64,000 nucleotides of DNA from Streptomyces sp. ALI-76-A (GTDB taxonomy: Bacteria; Actinomycetota; Actinomycetes; Streptomycetales; Streptomycetaceae), in the NCBI RefSeq assembly GCF_030287445.1, contig NZ_JASVWB010000004.1, forward strand, positions 1,364,001-1,428,000. Direction: 5' to 3'. Made by a program: the position numbers and the translations under genes. The notes beneath the pieces were generated by a model. The model searched no databases. It was not told where the DNA came from and saw nothing but the letters and a program-made list of their open reading frames with translations. Positions 42,975-51,402 of the stretch are shown here, one piece after another (positions within the stretch are counted from its first letter, which is position 1; every line of letters begins with the position of its first letter).

Positions 42975-43410
42975 TCTGCAGGAACTGCGGCTTGAGGACC
43001 TTCCCGGCCAGCAGCGAGGGACGCGTCGCTCAGGAACGTGAGCGGGTGGGGGAATGCGAGCGTGACCGCGCGTTCGATTCGCTCCGGCGCGGTGACGCAG
43101 GCATGGTATGTGATCGCGGCGCCCCAGTCGTGGCCAACCACCTCCACGGCTCGCCCGGGAGACCAGCGGTCGATCAGCGCGAGCACGTCGCTGGTGAGGG
43201 CTGCGAGGTCGAACGGCCCCGCGGTCGGGGACGGCGCGTAACCGCGAAGCCAGGGTGCGACGACGTGAGCGTCCGCGGCGGCCGAGCTCGGCAAGGAAGG
43301 GCTTCGCGGTCGGCGGATGGTCCGGGAAGCCGTGCAAGACGAGCGTCGGTTGACCATCGGGATCACCACCCTGCAGCGCGTGAAAAGTGCCGTGTGGCAG
43401 GTCGAAGGTG
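42975..43410 (-). pseudogene. alpha/beta-hydrolase N-terminal fragment, frameshifted
   Basis: Leftward: HVTFDLPHGTFHALQGGDPD, TLVLHGFPDHPPTAKPFLAE, then a frame change near 43285 to VVAPWLRGYAPSPTAGPFDL, VLALIDRWSPGRAVEVVGHD and WGAAITYHACVTAPERI (nucleophile region GHDWGA with Asp, as in epoxide hydrolases). An in-frame TGA precedes the first recognisable residue, so no start is left. It is cut near 42975. Confidence 0.65.
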
Positions 43411-43900
43411 ACGTGTGATCACGGATGACTACTCGCCGTCACCACCGGCTGCGGGCCAGAGCCGATCACACCCATGCAGGGTCCCTTGAGACTGGCCGTG
43501 CTTTCCCGGGTGAGGAATTGTCACGAAGACGGCGGGCCACCAGCCCGGGGGCGGCGGGCGGCTGGAGTTTGTCAGCGGTGAGTTATGGGTGCCGCCGCTG
43601 GGCTGCCGGCGGCGGCGGCACCAGGGGCTCGTCGGCGTTGGCGACAGGTGAGCCGGTGAGCCCCGCTCGTCCAGAGTGATCCACAAGCGGGGGCTGCGTC
43701 AGCGGGACACGGTCAAATGGGCCAAGGGGTTACGGGTCGAGGCTGGTGACAGGGCCGGTGTAAGGACACCGGAAGGGCGTACATGCCGCGCCTGCGACGA
43801 GTGCACTTCACCGCCTGCCCGCTCTGAAGGAGCCGCCTGCCACTACTCGCGTGACCTCTTCTCCTTGTGAGGTCAGAATTTCTGCCCCCGGCCGTCCCTC
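43411..43900. other. intergenic region
   Basis: About 490 bases. Several frames stay open on both strands but are Pro/Gly/Arg-rich and lack motifs. Inverted repeats rich in CCGGCGGC near 43600 are visible. I see no gene. Confidence 0.35.
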
Positions 43901-44089
43901 TCAGGCAGATGAGAGCCCTGTCGTCTCCGCAGTGGACGCGGCGATGCGCTGCGCCGCAGCCAGTCGCTTCGAGGCGCGCTGAAGTTCGGCGTCCAGGTCC
44001 TCCAAGTGCTCGAGCGTCGCGGCCTGGTCGGCTTCCAGCGCGGCACGTGCCGTAGCCGGCGCGAGAGCCGAGTACACCCGCTCCCTAAG
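43901..44089 (-). pseudogene. coiled-coil protein C-terminal fragment
   Basis: Leftward frame from the IS5 junction: RERVYSALAPATARAALEAD, QAATLEHLEDLDAELQRASK, RLAAAQRIAASTAETTGLSS, stop at 43901. Heptad pattern of Leu/Ala suggests a coiled coil. The gene was interrupted by the IS5 copy at 44087; no matching N-terminal part is evident on the other side. Family unknown. Confidence 0.5.
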
Positions 44090-44991
44090 AACTCCTAACA
44101 GAATGCCGCAACTTACCTTGGAATGTTGGCATCTGATGGGTTGTTAGCCTGCACATGAGAAGGGGTGAGCAACCGCCGTGGATCGTGCCGGACGGGCTGT
44201 GGGCGCGGATCGAGCCGTTGCTGCCGGTTGTGCCGCGCCGAACTCATCACCCCGGCCGCAAGCGTCTGGACGACCGGAAGGTGCTGTCGGGCATCCTGTT
44301 CGTGCTGTACACCTGCATTCCGTGCAAGTTCCTGCCCCAGGAGCTGGGCTTCGGCTCCGGCATGACCTGCTGGCGGCGCCTGCGTGACTGGAACGACGCG
44401 GGAGTCTGGCAGCGTCTGCACGAGTCGCTCCTGGCCGAGCTGAACACCGCCGGCGCGCTGGACCGGTCGAGGGCGGTGATCGACGGCTCACACGTCAGGG
44501 CGCTCAAAGGCGGCCCAGAACAGGACCGAGCCCGGTCGACCGTGCCCGGACAGGCTCCAAGCACCATCTGATCACCGAAGGGCACGGCATCCCGCTGGCG
44601 GTATCGCTGACCGGCGGAAACCGCAACGACGTCACCCAGCTCATCCCCCTGATCCAGGCCGTCCCGCCCGTACGCGGCCGGCGCGGACGGCCCCGACAGC
44701 GACCCATCGCGCTCTACGCCGACCGCGGCTACGACCACGACACGTACCGCAAACAGGTACGGGCTCTCGGGATCACCCCGGCCATCGCGCGGCGCGGCGT
44801 CGAGCACGGTTCCGGACCGGGCGTGCACCGCTGGGTGGTCGAGCAGAGCTTTGCACTGCTGCACTAATTCCGCCGACTGCGCATCCGCTGGGAGATCCGC
44901 GACGACATCCACGAAGCCTTCCTCAGCCTGGCCTGCGGCATCATCTGCTGGCGCCGACTGGTCAACCTCTCACTTTGTTAGGAGTTCTTAC
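44087..44991 (+). mobile_element. IS5-family element copy 2, complete but mutated
   Basis: Inverted ends AAGAACTCCTAACA at 44087 and its complement ending at 44990. It includes the 5' part missing in copy 1 (10904-11645). The first transposase frame is 44155-44571 (RRGEQPPWIVPDGLWARIEP, GFGSGMTCWRRLRDWNDAGV, VIDGSHVRALKGGP). The second frame (ITEGHGIPLAVSLTGGNRND, ALYADRGYDHDTYRKQVRAL, ARRGVEHGSGPGVHRWVVEQ) meets a TAA at 44865 where copy 1 has the TGG of HWFRRLRIRWEI. It is thus disabled at the last block. Confidence 0.8.
44155..44968 (+). pseudogene. IS5-family transposase (two-frame) with late stop
   Basis: First frame starts at ATG 44155; the catalytic Asp is in AVIDGSHVRA. The -1 shift is expected near 44515. 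The second frame carries the second Asp (YADRGYD) and should give Glu in the R-W-x-V-E block (RWVVEQSFALLH), followed by the TAA at 44865. The Glu is still encoded; only about 40 residues are lost, so residual activity is conceivable. Confidence 0.65.
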
Positions 44992-44994
44992 TCT

Positions 44995-45307
44995 GGATCG
45001 CAAGGCTGGTCGTCTCGTCAAGGCCAATGATGAACCCGGCTTTGTGGCTGTCCGTGAGAGTGCTGGCTACGCCGACGCTGTCCCCGCTCCGCCGGGTTGG
45101 AGTGTCAGATGGTGCAGGGACGGAGCCGACGACATTGTCGACCCGGTGGTCGCGTTTATGGAGGACCCGGCGGTCAGCGGCGGTGTACCGCTAATCGCAG
45201 ACTTGGAAACATGCCTAGTCAGGGACCTCCGCTCAATGCTGCGTAACGAACAAAGGCGAGGTCGCCGACCGATTTTGATGCCACCGAACAGCGACTCCGA
45301 CCGGTGA
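44995..45307 (+). pseudogene. hypothetical protein C-terminal fragment
   Basis: Frame open from the IS5 right end: LDRKAGRLVKANDEPGFVAV, DAVPAPPGWSVRWCRDGADD, DPVVAFMEDPAVSGGVPLIA, LVRDLRSMLRNEQRRGRRPI. It looks like a true coding sequence whose 5' part was removed by the IS. Family unknown. Confidence 0.45.
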
Positions 45308-45491
45308 GCCCTGAGGCCGCGCGCTGCTGTTTGCCCCCACCGGGGACAGGCAGGACCTCCCGCTGTGCCAGCACGCCCAGGCCGTCGCCCGCTCCCTGCG
45401 CGCCCGTGAAGGGATATGTCCCGTGCCCGCATCCACGGCCACCCGGCGCGCGTACCGTGAGGTGACGACCCGCCGCCGGGAGGACCAGCCG

Positions 45492-45797
45492 ATGAGCGCG
45501 CAGCCCGACCACGCACCCGTAACGCCGCACGCCCCCGCGCCCGGGGCTCCGGCCGAACTCCTCGCCCAGCTGCGCGCCGACCGGCGGGCCGCGCAGTGGG
45601 TGCCGGCCTTCGAGCGGCAGTGGGCGGTGGCCCTCGAGGAATCGCGCCGGACGTTCTCCCTCGCCGGGCTGTACGAGGTCGTCCAGGACTGGCAGGGTCG
45701 CCTCGCCCACGCCCCGGCCGTCGACGCGTTCGCCGCCTCCGGGTACGACGACAGCGAGGCCATCGACATGGCGGAGCTGCGGGGAAGGCGCCGGTGA
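45492..45797 (+). CDS. DUF6247-like protein, putative antitoxin
   Basis: A 101-aa protein from ATG 45492 with GGGAGGA upstream: ELLAQLRADRRAAQWVPAFE, RQWAVALEESRRTFSLAGLY, EVVQDWQGRLAHAPAVDAFA. The W-x-x-A-L-E-E-S-x-x-T-F-x-L-x-x-L/V-x-x-V-V-x-x-W-Q pattern is what I know as DUF6247, a family usually encoded directly before a RelE/ParE-like protein. The stop overlaps the next start (GTGA). Likely the labile partner of a toxin-antitoxin pair. Confidence 0.65.
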   Translation: MSAQPDHAPVTPHAPAPGAPAELLAQLRADRRAAQWVPAFERQWAVALEESRRTFSLAGLYEVVQDWQGRLAHAPAVDAFAASGYDDSEAIDMAELRGRRR

Positions 45798-46053
45798 CGG
45801 ACAGCCGTACGCGGTCCGCATCTCCGCGTCGGCCGCGAAGGTCCTCGACGCCCTGCCCGAGCACGTCGAAGACACCGTGTGGGACGTCCTGGACGCCGCC
45901 GCCGGCCACCCGTGGGGCTTCGGCCAGTGGAACGCTGAGGACCCCGAGGGCGAAGACGTGCGCTACGCGGCCGTCGGCCAGCTCTCCCGCACCTACTGGG
46001 TGAACCGGCCCCTGCGCCGCTTGACGGTCCTGAACATCGTCTGGCTCGGATAG
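45794..46053 (+). pseudogene. RelE/ParE-like toxin, frameshift near start
   Basis: GTG 45794 overlaps the antitoxin stop and gives VTD; one base appears missing near 45803, after which the next frame reads PYAVRISASAAKVLDALPEH, VEDTVWDVLDAAAGHPWGFG, DPEGEDVRYAAVGQLSRTYW and VNRPLRRLTVLNIVWLG to TAG 46051. The A-K-x-L-x-x-L-P...L-x-V-L-x-I-x-W pattern is RelE-superfamily. If real, the shift disarms the toxin, leaving an orphan antitoxin. Confidence 0.6.
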
Positions 46054-46068
46054 CCACCCGGTGACAAC

Positions 46069-46103
46069 GCCCCGCCCCGGCATTCCAGCTGCCGGGGCGG
46101 GGC
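46069..46103. terminator. strong hairpin after toxin gene
   Basis: Perfect 14-bp inverted repeat GCCCCGCCCCGGCA with its complement ending at 46103 and a 7-base loop. Starts 16 bases after the toxin stop. Confidence 0.75.
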
Positions 46104-46201
46104 GGGGCGTTCGCATCGTAGCCACCGCCGTATCCACTGGTATCCACCTGGGCGGCAACGCGTATCCACCGGCGGCCAGCACTGCTGATGCCGTGGCGCT
46201 G

Positions 46202-46324
46202 TCAGGGGGAGTGCATTTGCGTCTCGTCGTCTGGAGCCCGGGGGAAGAGGAGATTCTCCAGAGCGTCCATGGCGAAGAGGAACGCCATCATCAGGGCGGG
46301 CATGAGCAGGGCGAGCAGGATCAC
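46202..46324 (-). CDS. small single-TM membrane protein
   Basis: A 40-aa protein from GTG 46324 with GGGAGG upstream: ILLALLMPALMMAFLFAMDA (one TM) then LENLLFPRAPDDETQMHSP. Short proteins with 'LFALDALE(N/D)LLFP' are frequent in Streptomyces. Membrane location; function unknown. Confidence 0.55.
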   Translation of the reverse strand: MILLALLMPALMMAFLFAMDALENLLFPRAPDDETQMHSP

Positions 46325-46469
46325 AGGACCTCCCGGGGATGGTCGGCCTGTGGAGCCGATGGTGCCGCTTCTCAGGATGGGGCCGAATGGCGTAGTGCGC
46401 ATGTCATGCGCGGTGCCGCAGCGGGTGTTACAGCCTTGCCGTTCTGCGTCCACTGGTAGCCCGAGAAGG

Positions 46470-46544
46470 CTGTGAGGACTGTGAGGCTCACAGGCCGTTT
46501 GCCTAGGTGGACGGGGTGAGCTGTGAGGGTGTGAGCCTGTGAGG
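46470..46544. repeat. iteron-like CTGTGAGG repeats
   Basis: CTGTGAGG occurs at 46470, 46479, 46521 and 46537, with an inverted CTCACAG at 46487-46493 forming a palindrome with the second copy. They lie 65-140 bases upstream of the rightward gene at 46609. They could be an operator or a plasmid-type iteron. Related GTGTGAGG words occur near 47450. Confidence 0.5.
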
Positions 46545-46608
46545 TGGAGCTCACTCCCGTGCTTCCGTACGCCCTGGCCCGCCCGCTGGCCCGGAGGACG
46601 ATGGGGTC

Positions 46609-47384
46609 ATGGGCACCCGCGACCAGGACCAGGTCGACGTTGCCGAACCTGCGCCGCTGCCGCTGACGGCCGCGCAGGCCCGGGAGATGACGGCCGGGCT
46701 GCGCGCGGCGATGGACGACGTCCGGCGCTCCGTGGTGCTCGCCGCCCGGGTCCGCGACGCCCACGCCGCCCGCGTCTGGGCACCCCTCGGTTACCCGAGC
46801 TGGGAGGCGTACTGCGACGCGGAGTTCGGCATCTCCCGTGCGCAGGCGTATCGGCTCCTGGACGTCGCCCGCTCCCTGGCCGCGATCCACGACGCCGTCA
46901 CCGCCGGCACCGATCCGTCTCGCACGCGAGACAGCGACCCGGCCGCCGCGGCCGCGCTCGACTGCGGCCTGTCCCAGCGCGCCCTGATCGCCGTCTCCGG
47001 CCGTACGGGCGACGTCGCGGAGCTGATCACCCGCCGACTCGCCACGCTCGCTCACAGCGGCCTCCATGCCCTCGATGAGCCCACCGTGCGCGCGGTGGTC
47101 CGCCAGGCCGTCCGCGACGTCCGCACCGCCCCACCACCACCCGCCGATCCGCCGGCGGATCCACGCTCGCCGCACTGCGCGTCGTCGACGACCTCGCCGC
47201 CAGCACCCACGCGATCGGGGAGCTGATGCTCAAAGTCGCCCCCGCCTACCTCTCCGACACCGACGCCGCCGACGTCCTGACGCTGCTGTGCGAGCAGATC
47301 GGAGAGCCCCTCGAGCACGGCCTCGCCGCCCGCCGCTACGCGATATCCGGCGACCGCCGCGCCCTGCACGGCACCGTCCTGTAG
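46609..47384 (+). pseudogene. plasmid-type DNA-associated hypothetical protein, frameshift
   Basis: ATG 46609: LPLTAAQAREMTAGLRAAMD, DVRRSVVLAARVRDAHAARV, WAPLGYPSWEAYCDAEFGIS (a methyltransferase/Noc-like 'W-A-L-G-Y-x-S-W-x-E-Y' motif), RAQAYRLLDVARSLAAIHDA, GLSQRALIAVSGRTGDVAEL. The HTH-like ISRAQAYRLLDVA suggests DNA binding. Near 47155 the frame changes; the end reads LAALRVVDDLAASTHAIGEL and DTDAADVLTLLCEQIGEPLE to TAG 47382. Frequent on Streptomyces integrative elements. A scrap of the same gene is at 51403. Confidence 0.6.
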
Positions 47385-47864
47385 GTCACTCACCTCGGGT
47401 GCTCCTGTGTGGCACACAGCCTGTTCTCCCAAGTGGGCGAGGTGCGGTGTGAGGGTGTGAGGCGAGGGCCTGCGGCGACGGGATCCCGCTGCTCTTGGTC
47501 GTGCTGCTCGCCGGTGGTGGACAGCGGGATTTCGTTCAGTGGCAGCAGGGCGGTGTCGTGGATGCAGCGCAGCGCAGCATTTGCATGGACCCACGTAGCA
47601 CAAGGCTGCTGCACGGGTAGCAGGCCGACCCCGCCCCGTGCGGTGACGGGCAGCTGCTGCTCGCAGCCTCAGGCGGTCCACCAGGGGAAGCCCCCCAAGC
47701 ACCTGCGGATGCGCCGCGGCCGGCGCGAGGCTGCGCGCGTTCGCGTCGCTCCGCAGGTCTGAACGCCGCAAAGCGACGTGGTCAGTCCGGGACCGCCAGC
47801 CCAGCATTCACCTGCGCACAAGGAGAGCGCCTCGAAGGGCAGGTTTCGCACGGTTTACCTGCTG
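47385..47864. other. intergenic region
   Basis: About 480 bases. A minus frame at 47390-47614 and a plus frame at 47409-47762 are open but have no motifs. GTGTGAGG words near 47450 echo the repeats at 46470. No gene called. Confidence 0.35.
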
Positions 47865-48122
47865 CTACGCGCCCCCGAAGTACGGTCCTGTGTAGACGCA
47901 CCACGGCCCCGGGGTCTGGTCTTGCACGATGCGGAAGCCCGGGTCGGCCAGCGGCTCGTCCACGAAGTAGACCCGGAGGTCCCCCTGGCCCTCGGGCTCG
48001 GAGTACGTGCACACCCCCGATGCCCCTCGGGCACAGTACGAGGTCATCGGCCTGCGGAACACAAGCCTGCGGCGAATCGCGTTACGGCTGACGAGGCGAT
48101 TCACGAGAAAACCGTCGTTCAT
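47865..48122 (-). CDS. small hypothetical protein
   Basis: An 85-aa protein from ATG 48122: NDGFLVNRLVSRNAIRRRLV, MTSYCARGASGVCTYSEPEG, DLRVYFVDEPLADPGFRIVQ, DQTPGPWCVYTGPYFGGA. Beta-rich with three Cys. It is divergent from the four-gene operon at 48207, sharing an 84-bp promoter region. Family unknown. Confidence 0.5.
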   Translation of the reverse strand: MNDGFLVNRLVSRNAIRRRLVFRRPMTSYCARGASGVCTYSEPEGQGDLRVYFVDEPLADPGFRIVQDQTPGPWCVYTGPYFGGA

Positions 48123-48206
48123 CCGTTTGGGCGTTCACGTGTGCAGGGGGGAGGCATCCCGTGCACAAGATGGCATTCAAGTGTCGACCTACTGTGAGGA
48201 GTGATC

Positions 48207-48398
48207 ATGACAGGTGCGACGTTGCAGCCAGCCGGTCTGGTCCTGGATGCGGAACTCGTGGAGGCGGCGATGACGCCTTCTGAGGCGGAGGTGAGCGGTG
48301 CTCCGCTGCCCTCCGTCGACGGTAGCGGCGGTGTGGGGCTCCTGGCTCTGACTCTGCTCATCTCTCCCAAGGAGCCGAAGGAGCTCCGGCGCCGGTGA
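48207..48398 (+). CDS. 63-aa peptide, first gene of unknown operon
   Basis: ATG 48207 with GAGGAG six bases upstream (an in-frame GTG at 48201 overlaps that site). Product: MTGATLQPAGLVLDAELVEA, AMTPSEAEVSGAPLPSVDGS, GGVGLLALTLLISPKEPKEL, RRR. It has an acidic N-terminal half, a Gly-rich turn, a short hydrophobic stretch (VGLLALTLLI) and a basic C-terminus. The shape resembles a ribosomally made precursor peptide, but it has no Cys and no core motif I know. Its stop overlaps the next start (GTGA), so stoichiometric co-translation is likely. Confidence 0.6.
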   Translation: MTGATLQPAGLVLDAELVEAAMTPSEAEVSGAPLPSVDGSGGVGLLALTLLISPKEPKELRRR

Positions 48399-49234
48399 CC
48401 ACTGAAGTACTCCGCGATGCGCACAGCGCGTCGGCCGAAGTGCTGGCAGGCGGTGCTCTCGAAGTCCTGCGGGGCGGCGGGAGCACCGCCGTCGTGGCGG
48501 CGCATCTGCGAGCGGGGGCGCAGGAGGATGCTCCCGCCGTCGTGCAGGGCGAGGAGGAGCGGGCTGCGGTGCCTGGTGTTGCTGTCGCGGCGGGTGCGGT
48601 GCGCATTCTGGGTGCGGACGTCCTGGCTCCGTACCTGTTGGCGGACGGGGTGCTGTTACCGGAGGAGTCGGAGGCGGTTTGTCTGACGCTTTTGGCGCTG
48701 CCTCCGGCGCCGTCGACGCTTCCTGCCCCTCCGGAGGGGCCCGAACCGGCGTGGGTCAGGGCCTGGATCGACTGGGGTTTGGTCAGTGTGCTGGCCCGCC
48801 TCGATCCGGCCGCCGCCTCTCTGCCGCTCTCCGCTCCGCCCGGTCCGCCACGGTGTGATGAGGCCGCACCCCGTCACAGTCCGGCGTCCGGCGAGCCCGG
48901 AAACGGGGGTTGCGGGGAGGGCTGGGTGCCGTGGTCGCTGCGGATGGGACGGCTTGCCTCGCTTGCCCTGCCCGGTCTGGACGGGCCCGTGCACCAGGCC
49001 GCGCGCTCCGGCGTGCTCGCCCTGGCTCGCGGGGCCACGCGCGCGCTCCTGCGTCAGGACTACGCCACCGCCGCCCGGTTGGTCCGCTGGCTGGCCTGGC
49101 TCACCGCAGAGGGCGTCACGCTGCCCCTGGAACCGTCCCTGCTGACCAGCGAAATCGCGCTGCGTGGCGGCGGTGAGCGCTGCATGCTGGACACCGCGAT
49201 CGCCTGCCGCCTGCTCGGACTGGAGAGCGCATGA
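48395..49234 (+). CDS. 279-aa protein of unknown family
   Basis: GTG 48395 overlaps the peptide stop; TGA overlaps the next ATG (ATGA). Segments: EVLRDAHSASAEVLAGGALE, VAAGAVRILGADVLAPYLLA, DGVLLPEESEAVCLTLLALP, WVRAWIDWGLVSVLARLDPA, a Pro/Gly linker, GWVPWSLRMGRLASLALPGL, ATRALLRQDYATAARLVRWL and DTAIACRLLGLESA. Mostly helical with a flexible middle; no catalytic motif or TM. The end (TAIACRLLGLE) hints at an alpha-toroid-like repeat. I cannot assign a function; context suggests action on the peptide or with the DUF6895-like partner. Confidence 0.7.
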   Translation: MTTEVLRDAHSASAEVLAGGALEVLRGGGSTAVVAAHLRAGAQEDAPAVVQGEEERAAVPGVAVAAGAVRILGADVLAPYLLADGVLLPEESEAVCLTLLALPPAPSTLPAPPEGPEPAWVRAWIDWGLVSVLARLDPAAASLPLSAPPGPPRCDEAAPRHSPASGEPGNGGCGEGWVPWSLRMGRLASLALPGLDGPVHQAARSGVLALARGATRALLRQDYATAARLVRWLAWLTAEGVTLPLEPSLLTSEIALRGGGERCMLDTAIACRLLGLESA

Positions 49235-50220
49235 GCACAGCCCTGGCCCAAGCGGCCCACGATCTCAGCTCCCGCGCCCTGGGCTGGCTGCACACCCACC
49301 GCCACCGGGGCGCGCTGGAGGGCGAGAGCATCACCGGGAACATGAACGCCTACAAGGCGCTGATGGAGACGGCGATGGCCGCCTCCCTGGTCCTGCGCGA
49401 CGGAGCCGCCGGCAACCGCGAGCAGGTCCTGGCCCGCGAGTTGATGCAGTACTGCTGGACGCAGTTCCAGGACGGCGACCTGCTCTACCAGCGGCAGCTG
49501 CACCATCCCGTCACCACCGACGCCCTGGAGGGGTACGGCCACTTCACCCGGGCCGGCTACCGCCATCCCGGCCTGGACCGGCTCGCTGCCCAGATGGCCC
49601 GGACCGGCACCGCACAGGCGGTCGAGCATGTGCCCAACCGGCGTCTCGCCGTCGCCAACGCCCTACGCCTGACCGGCCACGACCTCAGCGGTGGCCCACG
49701 GGACTGGGAGCAGCTGACCCGGGCCACCTGGCTCGGCAGCACCCCCGCCCCCTGGTACATCGACTGGATGACCGGCTACGCCGTCACCCACACCGTCTTC
49801 CACCTCACCGACTGGGGCCGGCGACCGGATGGCTTGCCTGAGGATGTGGCCAGCTACCTCGCCCGCTGGCTGCCGGTCTGGACGGACATCTGGACGGAGA
49901 ACGGCCAGTGGGACCTGGTCGGCGAACTGCTGATCATCAGCATGTGCCTTCCCCAGCCCATGTTCGACGTCTCCGACTGGCAGCACCTGGCACGACTCCA
50001 GAAACCTGACGGCCTGCTGCCACGGGACGGCCAGCCGGTCGACGAGGATCCCGCCGCACGTTTCGCGGACCACCAGCACCCCACCATCGTGGCCGCCGTC
50101 GCCGGCACCATCGCCCTCAACCGCATCCTGAACGGAACCGTCATGGGCATGCAGCAAAAGGACAGGGGCACGCATGACCGTCTACACCTCCGGCATTTGC
50201 CCGAGCGGCCCAGCCGATGA
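49231..50220 (+). CDS. DUF6895-like alpha-helical protein
   Basis: A 329-aa protein from ATG 49231: ALGWLHTHRHRGALEGESIT, NMNAYKALMETAMAASLVLR, ELMQYCWTQFQDGDLLYQRQ, YGHFTRAGYRHPGLDRLAAQ, WYIDWMTGYAVTHTVFHLTD, WLPVWTDIWTENGQWDLVGE and HLARLQKPDGLLPRDG. The repeated Trp-rich helices with QxxDGxxP turns suggest an alpha/alpha-toroid, as in terpene cyclases and lanthionine-type cyclases, and I recall the family as DUF6895. There is no DDxxD or zinc triad visible. The last 47 bases overlap the next gene. Confidence 0.7.
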   Translation: MSTALAQAAHDLSSRALGWLHTHRHRGALEGESITGNMNAYKALMETAMAASLVLRDGAAGNREQVLARELMQYCWTQFQDGDLLYQRQLHHPVTTDALEGYGHFTRAGYRHPGLDRLAAQMARTGTAQAVEHVPNRRLAVANALRLTGHDLSGGPRDWEQLTRATWLGSTPAPWYIDWMTGYAVTHTVFHLTDWGRRPDGLPEDVASYLARWLPVWTDIWTENGQWDLVGELLIISMCLPQPMFDVSDWQHLARLQKPDGLLPRDGQPVDEDPAARFADHQHPTIVAAVAGTIALNRILNGTVMGMQQKDRGTHDRLHLRHLPERPSR

Positions 50221-51274
50221 AGTACACGGCACGCTTGACCCCGCTACGGTGCACCGGGCGACGCGCACCCTGCTGGGCGCGGCACACGGCGCCAGCACGA
50301 TCGTCATCGGCCTGTACCACCAAGGCCGGCGCGCCCTCGTGGCCCGGGGCCGCACCACACATGCGGGAGGACCACCGGCCGATGCGGGCACCCGCTTCGA
50401 AATCGGCTCCCTCACCAAAACCTTCACCGCCCTGCTGCTGGCCGAGCAGGCAGCCCGCGGCGAGTTGCACCTCCACGATCCACTCGCCCGCCACCTGCCC
50501 CACGCAACAGCACTGCCCGCAGGCGGTGAGGACATCACCCTCACCCACCTCGCCACCCACACCTCCGGCCTTCCCCGGCTTCCCCCCGGCCTCGTCCGCA
50601 GCGCCCTTCCCCGCACGTTCACCAACCCCTACGCCGCCTTCACCACCGAAAACGTCCTGCACGCCTTGACCCGCACCCGTCTGCGAGCCGCTCCCGGCAC
50701 CCGGGTCCGGTACTCCAACTTCGGTCTCGGCCTACTCGGCCACGCCCTCACCGCAGCAGCCGACCACACCCCCTACCCCGCACTACTCAACACCCGCGTG
50801 CTGCACCCTCTCCGCTTACACGCCACGGACTGCGCCCCAGCCGCGCGCCCAGGGACCACCCAGGCCACCGGCTACCATCACCACCGAACCCGGCCCCCCT
50901 TCCACATCCCCGGCCTGCCCGCCGCAGGAATCCTCCGCTCAAGCGCCCGCGATCTCCTCACCACCCTCGAGGCACTCCTGGACCCCACTGCAGCCGGAGC
51001 GCCACCCACCCTCACCACCGCACTGCGCGAAGTCCTCCGCCCCCGGCTTCGCACACCCCGCAACACCGGCCTGTCACTGGTGTGGAACATCCGCTCCCGC
51101 ACCGACGGCTCCACCCTCTACCACCACTCCGGCGGCACCTGCGGCTTCACCACCTTCGCCGGCTTCAACCCCCACCACCGCACCGCCCTGGTAGCACTGG
51201 CCAACACCGCTCCCGGGCGCGGCAACACTCTCATCCAAGAGGCCTATAACACCCTGACCGGCCTGCACCGATAA
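50174..51274 (+). CDS. class-C beta-lactamase-like serine hydrolase
   Basis: A 366-aa protein from ATG 50174. SxxK nucleophile motif in FEIGSLTKTFTALLLAEQAA (Ser79-Lys82), Y-x-N motif in RVRYSNFGLGLLGHAL (Tyr180), HTSGLPRLPPG loop and C-terminal YHHSGGTCGFTTFAGFNP (HSGG, the KTG equivalent). This is the serine beta-lactamase/D-Ala-D-Ala-peptidase fold, including esterases, D-aminopeptidases and acyltransferases. No signal peptide, so cytoplasmic. As last gene of the operon it may hydrolyse or transacylate the product made from the 63-aa peptide. Confidence 0.85.
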   Translation: MTVYTSGICPSGPADEVHGTLDPATVHRATRTLLGAAHGASTIVIGLYHQGRRALVARGRTTHAGGPPADAGTRFEIGSLTKTFTALLLAEQAARGELHLHDPLARHLPHATALPAGGEDITLTHLATHTSGLPRLPPGLVRSALPRTFTNPYAAFTTENVLHALTRTRLRAAPGTRVRYSNFGLGLLGHALTAAADHTPYPALLNTRVLHPLRLHATDCAPAARPGTTQATGYHHHRTRPPFHIPGLPAAGILRSSARDLLTTLEALLDPTAAGAPPTLTTALREVLRPRLRTPRNTGLSLVWNIRSRTDGSTLYHHSGGTCGFTTFAGFNPHHRTALVALANTAPGRGNTLIQEAYNTLTGLHR

Positions 51275-51402
51275 CAGGGCGGCTCCTGTGCAAACTGCGA
51301 CGCTCCACCACCGGCATCACCAGCCTCGTCGAAACCGTCCTCACCTCCACCTGACCAGCTCAACCTGAGGTTGGAAAACACTCAGTGCGGACGGTTTGGA
51401 GG

